The notes under the pieces were generated by a model. It was not told where the DNA came from and did no database searches. It was given only the letters and a program-made list of their open reading frames with translations. This document shows, piece after piece, positions 1-6,447 of a stretch of 7,455 bases of DNA. Within the stretch, counting starts at the first letter, position 1. Each line of letters starts with the position of its first letter. The position numbers were made by a program, and so were the translations under genes. Where the stretch lies: the NCBI GenBank assembly GCA_002341315.1, contig DDNV01000037.1, positions 65,319 to 72,773 of the forward strand, read 5' to 3'. Source of the stretch: Cellvibrionales bacterium UBA2511. GTDB lineage: Bacteria; Pseudomonadota; Gammaproteobacteria; Pseudomonadales; Porticoccaceae.

Positions 1-524
1 CGATGATGAATAAAGGACTGGAGCTGATTGAGGCATGCTGGTTATTCGGTCTTTCGCCCAATGAGATCGATGTTGTTATTCATCCACAGAGTGTTATTCA
101 CTCTATGGTCGAATATGTGGACGGCTCGGTGCTCGCTCAATTGGGCAATCCTGACATGCGTACGCCAATAGCCCACGCGTTGGCTTGGCCAGAACGTATT
201 GAATCCGGGGTCGCCAGTCTGGATCTCATTGCTACCGCCAGACTGGATTTTGGGGCGCCAGACTTAAAGCGCTTTCCCTGTCTGGGGCTTGCAATACAGG
301 CAGCAAAACAAGGGGGCAGTGCGCCGGCAGTACTGAATGCTGCAAACGAAATTGCAGTTGAAGGGTTTTTGCAGGGACAACTTTCGTTCATCAATATTGC
401 CCGTATTGTTGCCGATACGCTCGAAAAGCATGAAGTGGCTGAACTGGACTCCCTTGAGCATGTCCAACAGCTCGACACAAAAGCCCGTGAAGTTGCCTTA
501 AAGCTGATCCGTTCAACGCGTTAA
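1..524 (+). CDS. dxr: 1-deoxy-D-xylulose 5-phosphate reductoisomerase, C-terminal part (5' end outside window)
   Basis: DXR (IspC) catalyses the NADPH-dependent rearrangement and reduction of 1-deoxy-D-xylulose 5-phosphate to 2-C-methyl-D-erythritol 4-phosphate, the committed step of the cytosolic MEP isoprenoid pathway. The visible 173 residues begin inside the conserved catalytic segment [11 protein letters not shown], which matches the E. coli stretch holding the substrate-binding Asn, Lys and Glu (N227, K228, E231). Next comes [10 protein letters not shown], with the conserved active-site-loop His, then [20 protein letters not shown] and the C-terminal helical domain with LNAANE. The E. 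coli protein is about 398 residues, so about 225 residues lie upstream. The first ATG in the window (base 3) is an internal Met, not a start: homology begins mid-domain, and bases 1-2 would complete a preceding codon. The C-terminus ends at a normal family length with TAA. The next gene is 77 bases away, the widest gap in the window. Confidence 0.97.
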   Translation, partial: MMNKGLELIEACWLFGLSPNEIDVVIHPQSVIHSMVEYVDGSVLAQLGNPDMRTPIAHALAWPERIESGVASLDLIATARLDFGAPDLKRFPCLGLAIQAAKQGGSAPAVLNAANEIAVEGFLQGQLSFINIARIVADTLEKHEVAELDSLEHVQQLDTKAREVALKLIRSTR

Positions 525-541
525 TACTGGGATCAGGTTTT
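504..541 (+). terminator. Candidate weak hairpin terminator or attenuator over the dxr stop codon
   Basis: A perfect 7-base inverted repeat, CTGATCC (504-510) and GGATCAG (530-536), encloses a 19-base loop and is followed by G and four T (538-541). The left arm and the TAA stop (522-524) belong to dxr. The loop contains the 8-base palindrome AACGCGTT (515-522), which could nest or compete with the outer stem. Only four of seven stem pairs are G-C and the T run is short, so full termination is doubtful. Partial attenuation between dxr and rseP, or a chance repeat, are both possible. Confidence 0.3.
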
Positions 542-590
542 CAGTAAGCTTAATTGCCAGCATACAGAAATGGCGAAAAACATCTATTTC

Positions 591-596
591 AGGAAG
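591..596 (+). promoter_or_regulatory. Ribosome binding site of rseP, which decides its start
   Basis: AGGAAG lies five bases before the ATG at 602. It supports that ATG over the in-frame TTG at 554, which would add 16 polar residues ahead of the first membrane segment and has no comparable purine-rich site before it. Confidence 0.65.
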
Positions 597-601
597 CAAG
601 A

Positions 602-1957
602 ATGGATTTACTCCAAACAATTTTTTTCATGTTGGTGGCGCTTGGGATACTGGTCACCTTTCATGAGTTCGGCCATTTCTGGGTAGCCCGCCGCTGCGGT
701 ATCAAGGTGTTACGCTTCTCCGTCGGATTCGGCACACCGCTGGTCCGTTGGCACGATAAACTGGGTACAGAGTTTGTCATTGCCGCATTGCCTCTCGGCG
801 GTTATGTGAAGATGGTGGATGAGCGTGAGGGCAATGTGGCTACTGAAGACTTGCCGTATGCGTTTACTCAAAAGAGCGTTTGGCAGCGGATGGCCGTGGT
901 TATTGCCGGCCCAGCGGCAAATTTTGTGCTGGCCATTCTGGTCTACTGGTTGATATACAGCCTGGGCGTTACCGGTATGGCGCCGGTGATTGATTCGGTT
1001 ACCCCGGGTTCAGTGGCTGAGCGTGCCGGTTTGCAGAAGGGCCAGGAAATTGTTGCAGTCGATGGCAAGCCTACACCTACCTGGCAAGCACTCAATGAGC
1101 AGTTGGTCGGTCGGATCGGTGAGACGGGTTCAATAAGCTTTACGGCTAAACAGCCTGATACGACCCAGACCTATGAGTATCAAGGCCAGCTGGAAACCTG
1201 GTTGATGGAAGCTGATCAGCCAGACCCTATCGGCGGATTGGGATTGACGCTCTACACGCCTCCTATTCTTCCAGTTGCTGAGGAAATTACTTCCGGCGGT
1301 CCGGCAGATCAGGCGGGTCTGGTTGCTGGCGATAGAATATTAGAGGCTGATGGTATCGTCATGGATGACTGGATTACTTGGGTGAATTATGTCCGGGCCA
1401 GACCAACTGTTGCGATTGAACTCAGTGTGCAGAGAGGTGAGGATATCTTTACAGCGAACCTGGTGCCCCACCAGGTCAATGACGAAGATGGTAAGGCAAT
1501 AGGTCAGGTGGGTATGTCTGTCCGGATGCCGGAGTGGCCTGAGCATATGATCAGAAAAACTGATTATGGCCTGTTTGGGGCGCTTGGTCGGGGTGTCGAG
1601 CAGACATGGAATATGTCCGTGTTGATACTCGACTCGGTAAAAAAGATGCTGACAGGACTGATTTCCTCAAAACACTTGAGTGGGCCCATCACCATTGCTA
1701 AAGTGGCGGGCGCTTCTGCCCAATACGGGTTTACGGCCTATCTCGGATTTTTGGCCTTTCTCAGTGTTAGTCTGGGTGTTTTGAATTTGCTCCCCATCCC
1801 GGTTCTGGATGGGGGACACCTGATGTATTACATGATAGAAGCAATAAAAGGGAAACCGGTGTCCGAAAAAATCCAGATGATTGGTTTCCGGATAGGGATG
1901 TTCTTAGTGATTGGGTTGATGTTGCTCGCCCTCTACAATGATCTGATGCGGCTGTAG
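602..1957 (+). CDS. rseP: RseP, inner-membrane site-2 zinc metalloprotease of envelope stress
   Basis: Intramembrane protease that, in the characterised E. coli pathway, cleaves the anti-sigma factor RseA after DegS and so releases sigma E; it also clears remnant signal peptides. The product is 451 residues (E. coli about 450). Visible parts in order: first membrane segment with the zinc-binding motif HEFGH (21-25); the membrane-reentrant GGYVKM segment (66-71); second membrane segment (about 97-120); two PDZ domains (about 125-200 and 222-305), each with the typical PGSVAERAGL- or GGPADQAGL-type core; KHLSGPITIAKVAG (357-370); third membrane segment with NLLPIPVLDGG, where Asp403 is the third zinc ligand; last membrane segment (about 428-446). 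All catalytic residues are present, so it should be active. The start is the ATG at 602, chosen for its Shine-Dalgarno site and length match. The gene ends with TAG and bamA follows after 40 bases. No rseA is in the window, so its substrate here is inferred from the family. Confidence 0.97.
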   Translation: MDLLQTIFFMLVALGILVTFHEFGHFWVARRCGIKVLRFSVGFGTPLVRWHDKLGTEFVIAALPLGGYVKMVDEREGNVATEDLPYAFTQKSVWQRMAVVIAGPAANFVLAILVYWLIYSLGVTGMAPVIDSVTPGSVAERAGLQKGQEIVAVDGKPTPTWQALNEQLVGRIGETGSISFTAKQPDTTQTYEYQGQLETWLMEADQPDPIGGLGLTLYTPPILPVAEEITSGGPADQAGLVAGDRILEADGIVMDDWITWVNYVRARPTVAIELSVQRGEDIFTANLVPHQVNDEDGKAIGQVGMSVRMPEWPEHMIRKTDYGLFGALGRGVEQTWNMSVLILDSVKKMLTGLISSKHLSGPITIAKVAGASAQYGFTAYLGFLAFLSVSLGVLNLLPIPVLDGGHLMYYMIEAIKGKPVSEKIQMIGFRIGMFLVIGLMLLALYNDLMRL

Positions 1958-1997
1958 CTGCTGTAACCAACAAGAATCGAGAGAAAACCAGTCTCCA

Positions 1998-4352
1998 ATG
2001 AAACACTTTTATCTATTGTTGTGCCTTTTTTTCCTGGCTGTCTCGGTTCGAGCAGAAGTGTTTCAGGTCGAAGATATTCGTATTGATGGTTTACAGCGGG
2101 TGTCCTCCGGCACCGTGTTTGCCTCGATGCCGCTCAGTGTAGGCGATCTGGTCGATGACGATACGGTACGTCGTGCCACGAGGGCGCTTTTCCGCACAGG
2201 CTATTTTGATGATATTCGTATCTCGCGAGATGGTGGCATTCTGATTGTTTCTGTTAAGGAACGCCCCGCTGTCGCCCAAATAACCATGGAGGGTAACAAG
2301 GCGATACCAACAGAAGAGCTGCTAAAAGCACTGCGGGATAATGGTCTGGCCGAGGGACAAATATTCCGTCAATCCATTCTTGAAGGGATGTCCCAAGAGC
2401 TTGAACGTCAGTATGTGTCACAGGGTAGATATGGCGCGAAAGTGACTACTGATCTCCAGGAAATGCCAAGAAATCGTCTTGCTATCAATATTGTTGTGGA
2501 CGAGGGGCAGGTCGCTTCAATCAAAAAAATCAATATTGTCGGTAACCGCGCTTTTGAAAAGGATCAGTTGCTTGGATTGTTTGAACTGAAAACCACGAAC
2601 TGGCTTTCCTGGATGTTTGGCGATGACAAATACTCCAGGGAAAAACTGGCCGGTGATATTGAGCGGGTTGAATCCTGGTATCTTGATCGCGGTTATCTTA
2701 AATTTGGTATTGAATCCTCGCAGGTCACCATCAGTCCGGATCGCAAATCGGTCTTTATTACAGTGAATATCAATGAGGGTGATGTTTATACGGTGGATGA
2801 AATCAGGCTGGCCGGTGACCTGATTGTATCCGAGGATGAAATTCGCCGTCTCGTCATGCTGAAGAAAGAACAGACATTTTCCCAAGTGGCGATGACCAAT
2901 ACATCAGAGCTCATTACCCAGCGTTTGGGAAACGAGGGCTACACATTTGCAGAGGTCAATGGTTCTCCAGAAATTAATGAGGATGACAAAACCGCCACTG
3001 TGATATTCTTTGTCAATCCCGGTAAGCGTGCCTATGTGAGACGGATTGAGTTCCGTGGCAACACTAAAACCATGGATGAAGTCTTGCGTCGTGAGATGCG
3101 GCAGATGGAAGGTGCATCTGCCTCGACCAGGAAAATAGAGCAGTCCAAAACCCGTCTGAATCGTACCGGCTTTTTTAAAGAAGTGAACGTAGATACGCAA
3201 CAGGTACCGGGCACGAATGACCAGGTTGATGTGGTTTACACTGTCGAAGAGCAACCGTCAGGCAGTATTGGCGCGAGTCTGGGTTTTGCACAAACCTACG
3301 GTTTGGTGATCGGTGGCAATATTCAGGAGCGCAATTTTCTCGGTACCGGCAACAATGTCGGAATAGGTGTCAACCGTAGTCAATATTCCACCAACTTCTC
3401 TTTTAGTGCCACTGACCCCTATTTTACCCGGGATGGAATCTCTGCGGGGTTTGGAGTTTTTTACCGCAAGACCGATTATGGTGAGGTGAATCTGTCCAGT
3501 TTCACCACGGACAGCTTTGGTGGCAACCTGACGTTTGGCTACCCCATATCCGAAATTTCAAGCGTCGGTTTTGGCCTTGGCTTCGAAAATCTGAAAATTG
3601 ATGAGGGGGCATTTGCCTCTCAAGGCGTAAAGGAATTTATTGACCGGAACGGCGAGGACTTTAATACGTTTACAACCAGTCTATCCTGGGGTTATTCCAC
3701 CCTCAACCGTGGTCGGCTCGCAACCACAGGCACCTCTCACAGGGTGACGGGAGAGCTGGCTATCCCCGGCAGTGATCTGGAATATTACAAGGCATCCTAT
3801 GCAGGGCAACATTACCGTCCACTGACTTCTTCACTTACCATGCGGCTGCGGGCCGATGTAGGCTATGGTGAGAGCTATGGTGGTACCTCGGTATTTCCCT
3901 TCTTCAAACACTACTACGGTGGCGGCAATGGTTCAGTGCGCGGCTACAAGAATAATACGCTTGGCCCACGGGATATCTCGATAAACCCCTTTAATTGCAT
4001 AGATCGCGATGACCCCACTACGTGCGAAACGGAGGATGACCCCTTTGGTGGTAATGTGCTGGTTGCCGGCAGTGTAGAGGTCATGTTCCCTGTTCCCTTT
4101 ATCAAGGATCAGCGATCTCTGCAGGCGGCCGTTTTCCTTGATGCGGGTAATGTTTTTGATACTGACTGCGGTGACAGGGATGAAGACTTCTGTCAGGAAC
4201 CGGATATCGGTGAACTCCGCTATTCGGTGGGGATCGGTGGTACTTGGATCAGTGGCTTCGGGCCCATAACGGCCAGTATTGCTTTCCCATTGAATGCTGG
4301 TGAAGAGGATGAGCGTGAAGTCTTCCAGTTTCAGCTCGGGCAGACTTTCTGA
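1998..4352 (+). CDS. bamA: BamA, outer-membrane protein assembly factor (Omp85 family)
   Basis: Core of the BAM complex, which folds and inserts beta-barrel proteins into the outer membrane. The product is 784 residues (E. coli 810). A signal peptide (1-19) ends SVRA before EVFQVEDI. Five POTRA domains follow (roughly 22-90, 91-171, 172-262, 263-343, 344-420); the fifth contains VLRREMRQMEGA and LNRTGFF, near-identical to the E. coli version. The 16-strand barrel runs from about 422 to the end, with the loop-6 motif VRGY (647-650, VRGF in E. coli) and a C-terminal Phe typical of barrel proteins. Cys667 and Cys676 match the loop-6 cysteine pair of E. coli (C690/C700). A second close pair, Cys724 and Cys732, lies in a later extracellular loop and is absent from E. 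coli. The ATG at 1998 is preceded only by a purine-rich GAGAGAAAA (1979-1987), a weak ribosome site. The gene sits between rseP and skp, as in other gammaproteobacteria. Confidence 0.98.
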   Translation: MKHFYLLLCLFFLAVSVRAEVFQVEDIRIDGLQRVSSGTVFASMPLSVGDLVDDDTVRRATRALFRTGYFDDIRISRDGGILIVSVKERPAVAQITMEGNKAIPTEELLKALRDNGLAEGQIFRQSILEGMSQELERQYVSQGRYGAKVTTDLQEMPRNRLAINIVVDEGQVASIKKINIVGNRAFEKDQLLGLFELKTTNWLSWMFGDDKYSREKLAGDIERVESWYLDRGYLKFGIESSQVTISPDRKSVFITVNINEGDVYTVDEIRLAGDLIVSEDEIRRLVMLKKEQTFSQVAMTNTSELITQRLGNEGYTFAEVNGSPEINEDDKTATVIFFVNPGKRAYVRRIEFRGNTKTMDEVLRREMRQMEGASASTRKIEQSKTRLNRTGFFKEVNVDTQQVPGTNDQVDVVYTVEEQPSGSIGASLGFAQTYGLVIGGNIQERNFLGTGNNVGIGVNRSQYSTNFSFSATDPYFTRDGISAGFGVFYRKTDYGEVNLSSFTTDSFGGNLTFGYPISEISSVGFGLGFENLKIDEGAFASQGVKEFIDRNGEDFNTFTTSLSWGYSTLNRGRLATTGTSHRVTGELAIPGSDLEYYKASYAGQHYRPLTSSLTMRLRADVGYGESYGGTSVFPFFKHYYGGGNGSVRGYKNNTLGPRDISINPFNCIDRDDPTTCETEDDPFGGNVLVAGSVEVMFPVPFIKDQRSLQAAVFLDAGNVFDTDCGDRDEDFCQEPDIGELRYSVGIGGTWISGFGPITASIAFPLNAGEEDEREVFQFQLGQTF

Positions 4353-4371
4353 CAATTTAATTAAAACGAAT

Positions 4372-4376
4372 GGAGA
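4372..4376 (+). promoter_or_regulatory. Ribosome binding site of skp
   Basis: GGAGA lies six bases upstream of the GTG at 4383. Its spacing also fits, less well, the overlapping ATG at 4381, but that ATG opens only three codons before TAG. The site therefore most likely serves the GTG. Confidence 0.65.
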
Positions 4377-4382
4377 ATTGAT

Positions 4383-4913
4383 GTGCGCCTAGTAAAAAAG
4401 TTATTCATTATCACCGTCGCCCTGTGTAGCGTTTCTGCCTTTTCGGCTGAAGGCAATGCGGCGGAGGGGAATATCGCCATTGTGGATTTTGGCAGAGCAA
4501 TATTTGGCACTGATGTGGCCAAGGCCCGTCTGAAACAAAAACAGGGCGAGTCGGACTACGCCGGTCTTGAAGCAAAATATGAGAGTACGGTTGCTGACAT
4601 GAAGGCGCTGAAAAAGGAAGTTGACAGCAAGAGCATGACCTGGTCGAAAGAGCAAGCGGACGAAGCTCAGAAGAAAATGGAGTACTACCGCGCCGACCTG
4701 GAGCTGATAACACGCAAAATCCAGGCAGATCAAAAAGATCTACAGAACAGTATTGTTCAGGAATTGCGTCCAAAAGCCGCTGAGGCACTCCAGGAGGTCG
4801 TCGATGAGGAGGGAATCGTACTATTGATTAATGCCGAGGCTGTGGTCACAGCGGCTCCCTCACTGGATATCACAGACAAGCTCACCGATCGGTTGAATAA
4901 AAAGACAAAGTAA
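4383..4913 (+). CDS. skp: Skp/OmpH family periplasmic chaperone, GTG start
   Basis: Periplasmic trimeric holdase that carries unfolded outer-membrane proteins from the Sec translocon to the BAM complex. The product is 176 residues (E. coli 161). It has a basic, hydrophobic signal peptide (MRLVKKLFIITVAL...) with likely cleavage after VSA (17-19) or GNA (24-26). A short beta segment NIAIVDFGRAIF (30-41) opens the body. A long charged helical region (about 45-135, the coiled-coil tentacles) follows, and a C-terminal GIVLLINAEAVV segment (144-155) returns to the body domain. Cys15 does not form a lipobox because Leu precedes it, so this is not a lipoprotein. GTG is the only start that gives the full signal peptide. 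By my count the precursor has 27 Lys/Arg and 29 Asp/Glu, so it is near neutral, unlike the strongly basic E. coli protein. It lies 30 bases after bamA, its functional partner. Confidence 0.94.
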   Translation: MRLVKKLFIITVALCSVSAFSAEGNAAEGNIAIVDFGRAIFGTDVAKARLKQKQGESDYAGLEAKYESTVADMKALKKEVDSKSMTWSKEQADEAQKKMEYYRADLELITRKIQADQKDLQNSIVQELRPKAAEALQEVVDEEGIVLLINAEAVVTAAPSLDITDKLTDRLNKKTK

Positions 4914-4931
4914 GTTTGTTGATCATCAATT

Positions 4932-4937
4932 AGAGGG
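4932..4937 (+). promoter_or_regulatory. Probable ribosome binding site of lpxD
   Basis: AGAGGG lies nine bases before the GTG at 4947 and only three before the TTG at 4941. The spacing favours GTG. A second purine stretch, GAGG (4943-4946), abuts the GTG directly and is too close to act as its site. Confidence 0.5.
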
Positions 4938-4946
4938 CTCTTGAGG

Positions 4947-5963
4947 GTGACAGTCAGTTATTCTCTAAAGGATATCGCCGAGCATATTGGTGCCGATGTT
5001 TGCGGTGACAACGATTTTCGCATTTCCGGTATCAGCACACTTCGTCTGGCGGATGCGAATGAGCTGGCTTTTCTTGCGAATAGCGCCTATCGCCAGGACC
5101 TGGAGAGAACAGAGGCCGGGGTCGTTATCCTGAGCCCGGAAATGGTGGAACACTACGCCGGGCAAAAACTGATTGTGACTAACCCTTATCTTGGTTATGC
5201 ACTGGCGACTGCGTTATTTGATCGCGCACCGGTTGCCGTCCCTGGCATCCATTCCAGTGCCGTTGTAGCGAACTGTGCCAATATCGATCCGACTGCAGCG
5301 ATTGGTCCGCTTGCGGTGATTGGTGAAGGGGTGACTATTGGAGCCAATACCCGGATTGGCGCCGGTACCATTATCGATAACAATGTCGCGATTGGCGAAA
5401 ACTGCCGAATTGCCGGTAATGTCAGTATCTATCACAGTGTTGTCCTGGGGAACTTTGTTACGGTTCACAGTGGCGCCGTTATCGGCGCGGATGGTTTTGG
5501 TTTTGCTCAACATCAGGGGCGCTGGGTCAAGATTCATCAGCTTGGTGGCGTTGTGATTGGCAATAATGTCGAAATAGGTGCCTGTACCACCATAGACCGT
5601 GGTGCACTTGCTGATACGGTCATTAAAGATGGTGTTATTGTAGATAACCACGTTCAGATAGCTCATAACGTTCAGGTGGGCGAAAATACTGCCATGGCAG
5701 CCTTTACCGGTATATCAGGCAGTACAACTATCGGAAAAAACTGTACTTTTGCCGGCAGAGCCGGTTGTGTGGGCCATATCACACTCTGTGATGGCTCCCA
5801 TTTAACCGGTGGAACCATACTGACAAAATCGCTCCTTGAGCCAGGTTCATATTCATCCGGCACAATGTTTAGTAAAACCCGTGAATGGAAAAAAAATGCA
5901 GTTCGGTTCAATCAACTGGATGACCTGGCTCAGCGAGTCAGGCAGCTGGAAAAAAAATTATAG
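4947..5963 (+). CDS. lpxD: LpxD, UDP-3-O-(3-hydroxyacyl)glucosamine N-acyltransferase
   Basis: Third enzyme of lipid A synthesis: it transfers an (R)-3-hydroxyacyl chain from ACP to the 2-amino group of UDP-3-O-acyl-glucosamine, in the cytosol as a trimer. The product is 338 residues from the GTG (E. coli 341). It shows an N-terminal uridine-binding domain (about 1-100, with the conserved TNPYLGYA at 78-85), then a left-handed parallel beta-helix built from hexapeptide repeats (about 102-290), then a C-terminal helix (about 310-338). The core motif GADGFGFA (180-187) is present, as are GACTTIDRGAL (211-221) and the catalytic His240 in QIAHN (E. coli His239). An in-frame TTG at 4941 would add two residues; GTG fits the ribosome site better. 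It follows skp by 33 bases and ends in TAG. Two runs of eight A lie near its 3' end (5889-5896, 5950-5957). The function is secure; only the exact start is uncertain. Confidence 0.96.
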   Translation: MTVSYSLKDIAEHIGADVCGDNDFRISGISTLRLADANELAFLANSAYRQDLERTEAGVVILSPEMVEHYAGQKLIVTNPYLGYALATALFDRAPVAVPGIHSSAVVANCANIDPTAAIGPLAVIGEGVTIGANTRIGAGTIIDNNVAIGENCRIAGNVSIYHSVVLGNFVTVHSGAVIGADGFGFAQHQGRWVKIHQLGGVVIGNNVEIGACTTIDRGALADTVIKDGVIVDNHVQIAHNVQVGENTAMAAFTGISGSTTIGKNCTFAGRAGCVGHITLCDGSHLTGGTILTKSLLEPGSYSSGTMFSKTREWKKNAVRFNQLDDLAQRVRQLEKKL

Positions 5964-6006
5964 CCGCCACTGTTATTGTCGCCCTGTAGAATATTGAGAA
6001 AAGCTG

Positions 6007-6441
6007 ATGGATATTACTGAAATAAAGAAGCGGTTGCCGCACCGTTACCCCTTCCTATTGATCGACAGGGTGGTAGAGCTTGATCCTGGGAAGAGGATTC
6101 TTGCCTATAAAAATATTACCGCCAACGAAGAAGTGTTTAACGGGCATTTTCCCAATGTGCCGATTTTCCCCGGTGTGATGATTATTGAAGCCATGGCTCA
6201 GGCTGCGGGTGTGTTGGGGTTCGTAACTGAGGACAAATATGCGGATGACAACGCACTGTATTTGTTCGCCGGCGTTGATGGGGTCCGCTTCAAACGGCAA
6301 GTGATTCCGGGGGACAGATTGATGCTTGAAGCGCAAGTTGATTCTGTCAAGCGGACAATCTGGCGATTTAAATGCCGCGCAACAGTTGATGGTGAACTGG
6401 CTTGCGAGGCGACGATTTTATGCGCCCTGAAAACGTATTAG
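6007..6441 (+). CDS. fabZ: FabZ, (3R)-hydroxyacyl-ACP dehydratase
   Basis: Dehydrates (R)-3-hydroxyacyl-ACP to trans-2-enoyl-ACP in the type II fatty-acid elongation cycle. It competes with LpxA and LpxD for the same hydroxyacyl-ACP pool. The product is 144 residues, close to the E. coli length of 151, with a single hot-dog fold. Diagnostic motifs are [13 protein letters not shown] (10-22) and [21 protein letters not shown] (45-65), with the catalytic pair His47 and Glu61; [11 protein letters not shown] (95-105) also fits the family. FabZ is preferred over FabA because of the short length and the Glu active-site partner (FabA has Asp). The ATG at 6007 is preceded by a weak TGAGAAAAG purine stretch, and 43 bases separate it from lpxD. 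It ends in TAG, three bases before lpxA and in the same reading frame. Confidence 0.97.
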   Translation: MDITEIKKRLPHRYPFLLIDRVVELDPGKRILAYKNITANEEVFNGHFPNVPIFPGVMIIEAMAQAAGVLGFVTEDKYADDNALYLFAGVDGVRFKRQVIPGDRLMLEAQVDSVKRTIWRFKCRATVDGELACEATILCALKTY

Positions 6442-6447
6442 CTTATG
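6439..6447 (+). other. In-frame fabZ/lpxA junction TAG-CTT-ATG
   Basis: The fabZ amber stop, one codon (CTT) and the lpxA ATG are consecutive in one frame. The bases just before the ATG contain no recognisable Shine-Dalgarno site, so lpxA translation probably depends on ribosomes finishing fabZ (coupling or reinitiation; inference). Confidence 0.8.

Noticed and set aside
554..588. TTGCCA (554-559) as a -35 box of a promoter for rseP
   Set aside because: At 16-19 bases downstream the best hexamer matches only about three of six -10 positions; TCTATT at 583 is 23 bases away. The gap may hold a promoter but I cannot place one.
554..601. In-frame TTG at 554 giving a 16-residue N-terminal extension of RseP
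   Set aside because: The added residues are polar and lie ahead of the first membrane segment, the family starts just before that segment, and AGGAAG is correctly spaced for the ATG at 602.
1783..1808. Sigma E-like GAATTT - 15 bases - TCTGG inside rseP, upstream of bamA
   Set aside because: Both boxes are imperfect and the bases encode the conserved NLLPIPVLDGG segment, so codon constraint explains them. Transcript start mapping would be needed to revive it.
4356..4365. AT-rich palindrome TTTAATTAAA between bamA and skp
   Set aside because: No G-C stem or T tract for a terminator and no paired promoter boxes; it is short and AT-only.
4919..4929. Short inverted repeat TTGAT-C-ATCAA between skp and lpxD
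   Set aside because: Five-base arms with a one-base centre cannot form a useful hairpin, there is no T run, and such a repeat is common by chance. It could be half of an operator, but nothing else supports that.
5214..5666. Long antisense open frame opposite lpxD, and similar ones opposite bamA (3933-4355, 2517-2885) and skp (4411-4788)
   Set aside because: They lie wholly or almost wholly opposite conserved genes, resemble no family I know, have low-complexity or Cys/Pro/Ser-rich translations and lack convincing ribosome sites. They are by-products of the codon use of the sense genes.
5987..5992. TAGAAT between lpxD and fabZ as a -10 box of an internal fabZ promoter
   Set aside because: It matches five of six consensus bases, but the best -35 at 17 bases (CCGCCA) matches only three, and there is no correctly spaced extended -10 TG.
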